Assembly (NCBI GenBank): GCA_032353305.1
Contig: JAUCNG010370261.1
Location: 1-11,583 of the forward strand
Direction: 5' to 3'
Length of the DNA: 11,583 nucleotides
Source of the DNA: Cephalothrix spiralis
Lineage: Eukaryota > Nemertea > Palaeonemertea > Archinemertea > Cephalotrichidae
Position numbers and translations under genes: made by a program. Position 1 is the stretch's first letter; the number at the start of each line of letters is the position of its first letter. Positions 1 through 6,156 of the stretch are shown here, one piece after another. The notes beneath the pieces were generated by a model, which searched no databases, was not told the origin of the DNA, and saw only the letters and a program-made list of their open reading frames with translations.

Positions 1-700
1 GGTAAAACCTATAAATACGTGATTAACTGCGTTATTTTCAATGAGCGGGCATTGTCTCGTTAATCGACGTAGATCGATATAATGTAAGATGCATACGGAT
101 TATTTCATAAATGTATAGTTTGCCTATGTTTAAAGCATATTTTCGGAGATCTTTTTTTGGGGGGGGCGTCGAAATTGCTCCTCCGGCAATAATTCCACCC
201 AATTGTGTATATAAATAGACTTCGGTATGCGAAATATAATAGTTATATTAGAGATCATTAGAGCTCGTTACTCCCCTTTCCATCATGACCTTTGATGATA
301 TAGATTTCAATGCTCAATGTTTTTACAGTTTCTTTTGTTTATTATTTCCTAATTGTACTATATTTGCATAATTCATAAGTTTAAGCTTCAAGCTAACAAA
401 AGATTTGCTAGGTATACTTCAATGATCACAAACATCAGATTTATGCGTGTTTCAAGTATGCAAAACACTGATTATAGACTCTATAGTTAATAAAAGAAGA
501 ACGATAAACAGCCATAAATTATTCATTGATGAGTGCAGTTCAAAGAGTAAAAAATATTTAAAAAGTTGAAAATGCTGCAATCATAATAGGACATAAAAAT
601 GTTGTCCGCTAAATGATTTCATTAGCACGAGAGCGAATAAGGCAATCAAATATTCCATTGAGAATTTGCTTGACTTCTAAAAGCGCAAAAAACCAGCCCG
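1..700. other. non-coding flank, no gene recognised
   Basis: I see no exon-like open frame with splice sites on either strand. A run of seven T followed by eight G lies near 153-167. An ATG-started frame from 613 continues into the TTTACG-rich repeat and has no recognisable domain, so it is not called. If the channel gene on the minus strand continues beyond 1987, this stretch is part of one of its introns or its 3' flank. That is an inference. Confidence 0.6.
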
Positions 701-878
701 GTTTTTACGGAGGGTCTGGAAGGGGGTCCCCGTTTACGGTTTACGGACTTATTTTCGGCCATTTTACGATTGCAAAATTTGTCTATTTTATGTTTACGGA
801 ATTTAGGTAGCATTTGCATGTCCTTCTTTGCGAATTATAACAGTGAATTTGAAAAGTTTTAAAGGCAATTTTCGATCC

Positions 879-909
879 GTTTGTTTATGTTTCTTAAACA
901 TAAACAAAC
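879..909. repeat. perfect 14-bp hairpin
   Basis: GTTTGTTTATGTTT at 879-892 is followed by a 3-base spacer and its exact reverse complement at 896-909. The stem is too perfect to be old drift. It sits just before the 917-951 repeat copy and may be part of the same mobile unit. The sequence also matches forkhead-type sites (TGTTTAT), but with no gene nearby I give that no weight. Confidence 0.7.
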
Positions 910-916
910 ATGTTAT

Positions 917-951
917 CATTCCGTTCCACTTCGGTGTTGAATACTTTATTG
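917..951 (+). repeat. copy of foldback arm found at 7936-7970
   Basis: These 35 bases match the reverse complement of 7936-7970 at 34 of 35 positions. The shared sequence begins CATTCCG and contains CACTTCGGTGTTGAATAC. Here it appears as a single arm; I do not find the matching second arm downstream. Confidence 0.75.
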
Positions 952-1456
952 CATTTGCATTCCCCACTAAAGGATATTCCCAGTCGATCGATAGATAAAA
1001 ATATAATGTCTAGCGCAAGCATTTCAGTGAGAATTCAGTGATAATTCTAACATATCGTTCCGGAGGTTAGGTTAATATAGACTATGTAGTGGTATTCACA
1101 TACCGGAGGGGACGGGAATGACATGTTCGTAAACCGTTATAGTCATATATTATGGCGTATAACGTTTAAGGAAAATTATCTAGATAATCATTACGGTTTA
1201 CGATTACGAAATTTCACCTAAATAGCTTTTTACGCTTTACGATTACGGTATTTAGTCGATTTACGGTTAATGTTCACGAAATATGGTGTTCTACGGTTTT
1301 ATTACGATTACAGTGTACGTCTCTTGAAATACCTCGTTTTATGTTTTACGACTTTTTTGACATTTTACGTTTACGGAGATTAACGGTTTCCAGACCCTCT
1401 TTACGTCTGGGGTCTCTTATCTCATCGAAAATTTATCGTCGGAAAATTCTGGTCCA

Positions 1457-1545
1457 CGTCGGAGTGCCTTCGAAATAGATCGGCATGATCGGGATCATTT
1501 TTATCGATTCCGATCTTGCCGAGATATTCCAAAGACACTACGACG
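1457..1545. repeat. imperfect foldback hairpin, about 42-bp arms
   Basis: The arm at 1457-1498 pairs with 1503-1545 with scattered mismatches and only a few bases of loop. The motif TCGGCA(T/A)GATCGG is seen in both arms when the second is reverse complemented. The block is visibly richer in GC and CpG than its surroundings. It looks like a miniature foldback element or the remnant of one. Confidence 0.65.
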
Positions 1546-1699
1546 AAGATCGGAATGTCCGGCGATAGACTTAGTATAGTGCGCTAAGGTACACTTCTTT
1601 TTCCGGGAATTTTTATACCCGATCAAGAGTGTACCACATTTGGATACTAGTCCGCCATTTTAAATAATATAATAAATACTATCATTGTTCGAAATCAAC

Positions 1700-1790
1700 G
1701 ATGCAGTTAGAGATCTAGCGCATTGAGTTAACGCGCTTGCACCTGTCTCTACCAAGTGTCCCTAATTCAAAAATGGGCGCGTGTTAGGTA
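1700..1790 (+). repeat. possible tRNA-derived SINE head (degraded)
   Basis: An A-box-like TAGCGCATTGAGTTAACGCG starts at 1716. A weak B-box-like CTAATTCAAAA lies at 1762-1772, a spacing normal for a polymerase III type 2 promoter. The A-box resembles the tRNA D-arm. The B-box lacks the usual GGTTCGA core, so this is not a working tRNA gene. Chance resemblance is possible. Confidence 0.25.
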
Positions 1791-1986
1791 GCATGTTATT
1801 TAAAAAACTGACTGAATTAGACAAAATGGTAGAACTTAAGCTATTAGCGAAAGAGGTTGTATAAATGGACAAGAGTACAGATATCTACCTCTTGTTTACT
1901 AGAGTAGACTTAGTACTACTAATTGGAAACAGTGACCGACATTGATTTCATGTTTTATGTATAATAAGTGTTTTGGATAGACCTAC

Positions 1987-2168
1987 CGATGTTACTCCAA
2001 TGCTAACGTAGGTATGCGCTCCGACAGAAATAGCCTGGCCAAATTGTGCAACTTTAGGCACAGCACCATCTTCGTACATCAACACCTTTACGCCTGCTGA
2101 ATCATGTGGTCCCGTGGTGTACAAATATTGCTCAACGTTTAATGTTAGTGCAAGTCCAAAGTTAGCAC
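1987..2168 (-). CDS. Deg/ENaC sodium channel, internal exon (beta-ball/palm region)
   Basis: This internal exon encodes 60 full codons plus the last two bases of a split Gly. The acceptor is TTTTAG before 2168, and the donor is TCG|GTAGGT ending at 1987. The protein shows the family pattern G-L-x-L-x-L-N-V-E-Q-Y, then T-T-G-P-H-D-S-A-G-V-K-V-L, then P-K-V, then a G-x-H-T-Y-V-S-I ending, which is the extracellular beta-ball/palm stretch of epithelial/acid/peptide-gated sodium channels. It joins 3032-3150 in phase (1+2) and ends in phase 0. The next exon, expected to carry the P-Y-G-x-C motif and then TM2, was not found between 1 and 1986. Channels of this family are trimeric, amiloride-sensitive cation channels of the plasma membrane. 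Molluscan members include FMRFamide-gated channels, but the subtype cannot be decided from this part. Confidence 0.9.
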
Positions 2169-2361
2169 CTAAAATTGAATAATAAGAAATTATGATATAA
2201 AACTTTTATTAATGAAAAAAGTATAGGATAATATTGGAGATGGCCTACACAGTCGGCAAAAAAGGTTGCAACTGTAACAAATTATAGGTACTATGCTTGT
2301 TAGCATTTTCGTTTTTCGATATATCTTTACAGTTACCGACTTCTTCTTTATACCAATTTAA

Positions 2362-2825
2362 AGCCTACCGCACAATAGACGCATGAACGCATCAAAATGT
2401 TTCAGCGCTCACTATTACTATAGTCTCAATAAACGCATGTAAGCACGTTCGCAAGTAAAGTAATCGAGGCCCAAAAATTATCACATGATTAATTAAAATG
2501 CATTATTTTGTAAGTCGCTTTTTTAAGCTTAATGTGTTACGATATACAGGCACTCATGCTTCTACCATTTTGGCGTCAATTTCTGCCATTTTAATATTAT
2601 AGATCACGTGACAATTTGACGGGCCTCGGGTAATCTGCTTTATTTGGTGCATGCGATTATCCTCCGCACACCAGGAAAACTGAGAATAACGCAGCAAAAT
2701 CAAACATGTTTGATATTGTGGTATATATGTGACATATATGCCTACATGCGATTATGCCCCCGCACACTAGCAATTTTGATGCGATGATGCTTACATGCGT
2801 TCATGCAACTAGTGTGCGGTAGGCT
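2362..2825. mobile_element. MITE with TTAA target duplication (piggyBac/Kolobok-like)
   Basis: The terminal inverted repeat AGCCTACCGCACA at 2362-2374 is matched exactly by TGTGCGGTAGGCT at 2813-2825. Both ends are flanked by TTAA (2358-2361 and 2826-2829). Inward, the motif GCATGAACGCAT continues the inverted similarity. Internal direct repeats CATGCGATTAT...CCGCACAC lie at 2650-2674 and 2745-2770. No transposase is encoded. A TTAA duplication is characteristic of piggyBac and Kolobok transposons. Which of the two supplied the enzyme cannot be told from the ends alone. Confidence 0.8.
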
Positions 2826-2952
2826 TTAACAATTTTGAATTGTTCATACTCGCCAACGGCTGATTTTACGTCATTACGGAAAGATAGAAACTTGACCCTT
2901 TTTTCCGGAAACCGGTGTAATATTTTGCGATTTGCGCAATCCTAAAACTCGG

Positions 2953-2997
2953 CCGCGCATGCACTTATAGAACTGTTTGTCTTATTGCGCATGCTTT
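2953..2997. repeat. pair of GCGCATGC palindromes
   Basis: Two GCGCATGC motifs lie about 35 bases apart, each followed closely by a TTATA-type stretch. The same palindrome recurs in both arms of the inverted repeat at 4801-5231. They may be fragments of a related element. Confidence 0.4.
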
Positions 2998-3031
2998 ATA
3001 AGCTACATCAGAGGGAAAATTTTAAACCTAC

Positions 3032-3150
3032 CAGATGAATTAATCTTCCTCGGGTGACCCTTAACTTCAACAAAAGATAGGCAAGGGCCTTGGTCTGTTG
3101 TAACGTACGTGAAGTTTTCTGGTCCGCAGTGATGACCATTCCACGTGCAT
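3032..3150 (-). CDS. Deg/ENaC sodium channel, internal exon (Cys-rich C-x6-C...NFT motif)
   Basis: The exon encodes 39 full codons, plus the last base of a Glu codon at the start and the first base of a Gly codon at the end. The acceptor is TTTTTAG before 3150, and the donor is CTG|GTAGGT. The protein contains C-T-W-N-G-H-H-C-G-P-E-N-F-T-Y-V-T-T-D and G-P-C-L-S-F. This is the diagnostic Deg/ENaC block (C-x-W/F-x-G-x-x-C, N-F-T, T-x-x-G-x-C) after the finger domain, where the cysteines form disulphides in solved channel structures. Phase fits the exons on both sides. The last Cys is usually followed by Tyr/Phe-Thr-Phe-Asn in relatives; here it is Leu-Ser-Phe-Val, a modest divergence. Confidence 0.92.
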
Positions 3151-3216
3151 CTAAAAATGAAAAAGGTTTATACGATCACATTTCTTTTAACAAAAATAAG
3201 GAATGAAGGCATGAGC

Positions 3217-3482
3217 TATCCTGGTCCCCGCCGGAGCGAGTTGCCGTTTTTTGTTAAAATTTAATTTCAAATTCGAATTTTTGAGCTAGATACATAATTG
3301 TGTACTTCATTAGGTTAGCGCATCGACGTAGTTGAAATCATCAGGATACAGGATATTGAGGTGAACCAGTCTACTAATTCAATTCTTCTCAGTTTTTCTG
3401 TTAGACTGGGACACGTTTCACCTGGAGTGTAGTTGACAATCATTCCAAAAAACGGCAACTCGCTCCGGTGGGGACCAGACTA
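3217..3482. mobile_element. Mutator-like MITE with 9-bp target duplication
   Basis: The terminal inverted repeats are 37 bases long (3217-3253 and 3446-3482), with only three mismatches. Each runs from TA, through CTGGTCCCC and CCGGAGCGAGTTGCCG, to TTTTTTG. The nine bases GGCATGAGC directly flank both ends (3208-3216 and 3483-3491) and are a clean target-site duplication. A 9-bp duplication with long inverted ends is the usual signature of Mutator-like elements. At 266 bp the element has no coding capacity. Near-identical ends and an intact duplication suggest a fairly recent insertion into the channel intron. Confidence 0.88.
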
Positions 3483-3705
3483 GGCATGAGCCAAAAGAAT
3501 AAAGGTCGATTTAACTAATTTCACCGGTTTTAAGGAACCTACGGGACCAGAAACAGTGTCCATAATTGTCAGTGTCTCTAATCGGGGATTCCGCTGTATA
3601 AGATTAATGATTTTAAGAGTATATATGATAATTCCGCTTAAACCATGGAAGAGTTTTACCAAGCATTCCTTCCAATGGGGCTAGGTGGAATATGGGAGCA
3701 GGACT

Positions 3706-4110
3706 TTTCGGCCCCACTACTTTCGTCTCCAATATTTTCGGCCCCAGTACATATTTTTTGATTTCAATTAAAATTCTGTTTCAATTTTTTTAAATATTTT
3801 TTGTTCATATAAAAATTGAAATGATATGAGAATATTTTAAAAGCATTCTCTTGATACGCCATTTAAACTTTTTTTGCATCAGTCTTGGTTTTCCTTTTTC
3901 ATCTCCGCAATTGTCTTCAAAATTAACTTTTTGGGGGTCCTCTAAAGTGTACTGGGCCGTAAGTGTTTGGGCCGAAAATGTTGCGGCCGAAAAATGTCCT
4001 GGGGCCGAAATTGTTGGGGCCAAAAATGTTGGGGCCGAAAGTGTTGGGGACGAAATTTATAGGGCCAAAAATGTACTTGGGCCGAAAATGTTTGGGGGTG
4101 CTCACTGCTC
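3706..4110. repeat. inverted minisatellite (GGGGCCGAAAATGTT units)
   Basis: At about 3952-4102 a unit of roughly 15-21 bases, close to GGGGCCGAAAATGTT, is repeated about eight to nine times with variation. At about 3706-3750 the same unit appears at least three times in reverse orientation (CTTTTCGGCCCC, TTTCGTCTCC, TTTTCGGCCCC). The spacer between the arms is AT-rich. Foldback transposons typically have arms built of such variable tandem units. I do not see an unambiguous target duplication. Repetitive A-E-N-V-G or L-G-P-K-M peptides read from it are repeat artefacts. Confidence 0.75.
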
Positions 4111-4301
4111 AGTTCAGTGTACCGAAATCCAATATTAAGCCATAAGTAACCAAAAACCGGATAAACCTGGTCAAAAGCATCTTACCCATTGAAAAAAGAC
4201 TGGGAAAATCTAAGCTTATTAAATCAAAATTATTATTTTCTCAATTAAAACTTTAAAATTAAGATTGTGAAATTCATATTTATTGGATTACTAATACTCA
4301 C

Positions 4302-4472
4302 TCAACTATCATATCCTCTTTTAAATGCTGCATATCCTTATACAACTTGGATAGAGTAAGGTTCCTAGCCCAAGGACCAGCTTTCAATTTCTCCACAACA
4401 GCAGTCCTGTTTTTCTCCAAATACAACGTTTCTAACAAACCCGTGTAATTCAAATCATACGACTTATCCATC
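4302..4472 (-). CDS. Deg/ENaC sodium channel, internal exon (finger domain)
   Basis: The exon encodes 56 full codons with one base before and two after. The acceptor is TTTTTAG after a long T tract, and the donor is TTGA|GTGAGT, a near-ideal splice site. The protein is hydrophilic and helical in look: Y-T-G-L-L-E-T-L near the start, then A-G-P-W-A-R-N-L-T-L, then L-K-E-D-M-I-V-E running straight into the Cys of the next exon. The L-x-E/D-M-I/L-x-x-C transition is standard for the end of the finger domain (compare D-M-L-L-S-C in acid-sensing channels). The first codon reads ATG but lies in mid-protein, so it should not be taken as a start. Asn-Arg-Thr and Asn-Leu-Thr are possible N-glycosylation sites. 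Confidence 0.85.
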
Positions 4473-4580
4473 CTAAAAACAAAAAAATAATTGACACGTG
4501 TACTCGATAACCCTTGTTCACAGCCTTAAAGTTTTTCGTGCCATAAAAAGTTATTAGCACTTGTGAATAACTATGATCTA

Positions 4581-4615
4581 CTATATCGCACTCGGCTGCG
4601 ACTCGTGCAATATAG
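4581..4615. repeat. short hairpin in probable intron
   Basis: CTATATCGCAC (4581-4591) pairs with GTGCAATATAG (4605-4615) at 10 of 11 positions. The 13-base loop is TCGGCTGCGACTC. It stands out as a CpG-rich block in AT-rich DNA and looks like a small dispersed element or an element end. Confidence 0.45.
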
Positions 4616-4633
4616 AAATTAATCGTGATGTAC

Positions 4634-4779
4634 CTGTTTCTGGCACTCAAAACGATAAGAATATAACGATTTATTCATAAGATACAAATTTTTGCCCCGC
4701 CTATTCGTTGAACCAAAGTGATTGTCCGACAAATCTTCTTCTTTACGGTAATCATTTTTCATTGACCTAGCATTGAGAC
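4634..4779 (-). CDS. candidate Deg/ENaC exon just after TM1 (uncertain)
   Basis: This segment is open in one frame on the minus strand between an acceptor-like AAATATAG and a good donor, CAG|GTACAT. It encodes 48 residues beginning x-L-N-A-R-S-M-K-N-D-Y-R-K-E-E-D-L. In Deg/ENaC proteins TM1 is followed by V-T-x-C-N-L-N-x-x-R, so an exon starting within that motif with L-N-x-R would be in the right place. Its length and position before 4302-4472 also fit. Against it, the exon ends in phase 0, whereas the next exon needs two carried bases. This could mean use of a later AG (9 bases into that exon), the weak donor GA|GTGCCA, a missed micro-exon, or a wrong call. Its upstream edge abuts the inverted repeat at 4801-5231. 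Confidence 0.4.
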
Positions 4780-4800
4780 CTATATTTTTGAAAACTAGGG

Positions 4801-5231
4801 AATCTCCGGGTTTTAAAACTGTTTTGAAGAGAGAGAAATCGATTATCTTCGCATGCGCACTTCAGTTTTTGCACTGCGCATGCAGAAAATAAAAAAAATA
4901 AAAGCTGATTCTGGTAGATAAGGGGCATATTTCTGTATGCTGGTAATATATTAATATAGTCTAAATTCTGCCGTTATTATTGACAGACGAAAATCATGAA
5001 TTCAAAATTTAGTAGATTTTAATTTTATTTAAAACGAATATCTCGACTACTGCTGGTTTTAGGTTACATAAATATATTACCAACAGATAGAAATATGCCC
5101 ATAATCTACCCGGATCAGCTGTTATTTTTTCGATTCGCGCATGCGCAATGCAAATTCTGAAGTTAGCTCAGATCTCGAAAAGGGCCTAATAGTTTTATTT
5201 ATGAAAACAGTTCTGAAAACCGGAGATACTC
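4801..5231. repeat. imperfect inverted repeat with GCGCATGC palindromes
   Basis: The arms are about 4801-4953 and 5069-5231. Clear matching blocks, the right one read in reverse complement, include ATCTCCGG...AACTGTTTT, CGCATGCGC, AGCTGAT, GGTAGAT, GGGCATATTTCT and GGTAATATAT. The AT-rich loop is about 115 bases. Either one foldback element or two diverged copies of one short element in opposite orientation would explain it. CGCGCATGCGCA at 5136-5147 fits the NRF-1 consensus exactly, but as part of a repeat it need not be a promoter. Confidence 0.75.
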
Positions 5232-5359
5232 TATTCGTCAAATGGTAGGTAAGCAAAAAAACAGAAGATTGCTAAGAAACGTGGTGCCGGCCCTTAAACA
5301 GTTTGGACTTCGAAATCGAATGGACCAGACGCGCAGCACAGAAAGTTTAGGCCCTCTGC

Positions 5360-5389
5360 GTACTTATAAGTACCTTAGTATACGAAGGT
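5360..5389. repeat. adjacent short palindromes
   Basis: GTACTTATAAGTAC at 5360-5373 is a perfect 14-base palindrome. It overlaps an imperfect 18-base palindrome at 5372-5389 (ACCTTAGTATACGAAGGT). The surrounding frame (ATG at 5242 to stop at 5631) has no recognisable domain and ends inside a MITE. I treat 5232-5601 as non-coding repeat-derived sequence. Confidence 0.5.
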
Positions 5390-5448
5390 CCGTATCGCCT
5401 TCCAACACCCCCGCCGCGGAAAGTGTTGTCAAACGATACCTGAGATTA

Positions 5449-5486
5449 CAAGTACCGGTATGCATGGTACGCCGGAATCAGACATA
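5449..5486 (+). repeat. short direct repeat, copy 1 (with 5861-5889)
   Basis: ACAAGTA...ATGGTACGCCGGAATCAGACAT recurs at 5861-5889 with one substitution and a roughly 9-base deletion. A shorter relative, GAATCAGACATTCGTA, lies at 5587-5602 immediately before the MITE. Copy 1 runs into a (TA)n tract at about 5484-5501. A small local duplication before the MITE insertion would explain the arrangement. Confidence 0.6.
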
Positions 5487-5601
5487 TATATATATATATA
5501 GACTTTATTTATTTACAGTGGATTGCACAGACAGCATTGCTGATAGGCGTACTCTCCACGTGCGAAGTGCTGAAAATATATACAGTGAATCAGACATTCG
5601 T

Positions 5602-5824
5602 ACCCCAACAAAAATAACAGTCTTTAATTAGACTGCTTATAGTCGGCAATTATACTGCATTATCTGCAAATTGACGGCAAAGTCTGCAGTTAGCCGGCAA
5701 AATTGAAAAAATCAACGCCATATAAACTGCAAAATCATTTTGTTCTATCTTAAAAACTGCAGTTAGACTGCAATGCGAGAATCGGTTTTGCAGTCTAATT
5801 GCAGACCGTTATTTTTGTTGGGGT
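5602..5824. mobile_element. MITE with 35-bp terminal inverted repeats
   Basis: The 35-base ends at 5602-5636 and 5790-5824 match in inverse orientation with three mismatches. Each starts ACCCCAACAAAAATAAC and ends AATTAGACTGC. The interior repeats CTGCAGTTAG, CTGCAAA and CGGCAA motifs in subterminal positions. The element is 223 bp with no coding sequence. I cannot see an unambiguous target-site duplication, so the superfamily stays open. Confidence 0.82.
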
Positions 5825-5860
5825 TATTATAAAGCAGCATCCAAACTTGACATCCATTAT

Positions 5861-5889
5861 TACAAGTATGGTACGTCGGAATCAGACAT
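5861..5889 (+). repeat. short direct repeat, copy 2 (with 5449-5486)
   Basis: ACAAGTATGGTACGTCGGAATCAGACAT matches the copy at 5449-5486 except for the deletion noted there. Together the two copies flank the MITE at 5602-5824. The stretch from here to 6080 is AT-rich and shows nothing coding. Confidence 0.6.
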
Positions 5890-6074
5890 TTGTACACCAA
5901 TGTAACTTATAAGTATCAGAAATATAAAATTTTAATGTATTCAAATTGTACAATTATTATTTACAATATTACAAAGAGAATAAATTATCATTCTCATTAT
6001 GATTTGGTGATTCTGATTCAAAACATAATTTACAGATATGATTCAATACATACATGTAAGAAGCGAATCACGTA

Positions 6075-6086
6075 GTTAGTTTTCAG
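6075..6086 (+). promoter_or_regulatory. possible 3' splice acceptor in GPCR 5' UTR
   Basis: GTTAGTTTTCAG ends at 6086, 70 bases before the GPCR start codon, and resembles a 3' splice site. A weaker alternative, TTTGCAACAG, ends at 6147. Either would place an upstream non-coding exon outside the visible gene. There is no transcript evidence, and the site could be chance in T-rich DNA. Confidence 0.3.
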
Positions 6087-6156
6087 AGGAGCGCTTCTAC
6101 TGCGTCACCAAGAGCATTTCTCTACAATTCTAAATCATTTGCAACAGTTGAAAATC

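Larger units (their letters stand above)
703..1402. repeat. TTTACG-rich repeat with inverted ends
   Basis: A perfect 12-bp motif, GAGGGTCTGGAA, at 710-721 recurs inverted (TTCCAGACCCTC) at 1388-1399. Both ends are followed inward by runs of the motif TTTACG/TTACGG/TTACGA in various spacings, dense at 703-800 and 1180-1390. The 12-bp pairing shows directly. Reading the whole as one roughly 700-bp non-autonomous element is an inference, since I find no clear target-site duplication. A short segment in its middle (917-951) belongs to a different repeat family. Confidence 0.5.
2169..3031 (-). other. intron of the Deg/ENaC gene
   Basis: It is bounded by GTAGGT (3026-3031) and AG (2169-2170) on the minus strand. 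It interrupts a codon after its first base, and the joined frame reads Ser-Ser-Gly-Ala-Asn. It is 863 bases long. More than half is the TTAA-flanked miniature element at 2362-2825. Another stretch with two GCGCATGC palindromes lies at about 2953-2997. Confidence 0.88.
3151..4301 (-). other. intron of the Deg/ENaC gene
   Basis: It begins with GTGAGT and ends with TTTTTAG on the minus strand, and it splits a Glu codon after its second base. It is 1151 bases long and carries two separate repeat insertions: a Mutator-like miniature element at 3217-3482 and an inverted minisatellite at about 3706-4110. Open frames in this interval on both strands come from these repeats and are not genes. Confidence 0.88.

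Noticed and set aside
613-810. 65-codon plus-strand frame
   Set aside because: It runs into the TTTACG repeat, has no domain and no splice partner.
1700-1790. A true tRNA gene
   Set aside because: The B-box is degraded and I cannot fold a full cloverleaf; at most a SINE head.
2357-2829. CRISPR-like array from the repeated CATGCGATTAT and CCGCACAC motifs
   Set aside because: Only two to four irregular copies inside a bounded MITE in animal DNA.
3480-3662. 60-codon minus-strand frame
   Set aside because: It lies in the channel intron, overlaps the right end of the MITE and has no domain.
3805-4145. Four overlapping frames on both strands with repeated A-E-N-V-G or F-G-P-N peptides
   Set aside because: All are read-throughs of the minisatellite; every frame looks repetitive because the DNA is.
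4450-4650. 66-codon minus-strand frame
   Set aside because: It overlaps the start of the real exon at 4302-4472 in another frame and includes its acceptor site and the hairpin at 4581-4615.
5242-5631. 129-codon plus-strand frame with a basic N-terminus
   Set aside because: It contains palindromes, a (TA)n tract and part of a MITE, and matches no family I know. It could hide an exon, but nothing supports one.
5890-6075. 61-codon plus-strand frame upstream of the GPCR
   Set aside because: AT-rich Ile/Tyr/Lys-rich peptide typical of chance frames.
6139-6156. Start of the GPCR frame at TTG
   Set aside because: Animal genes start at ATG; the first in-frame ATG is 6157 with a suitable -3 A.
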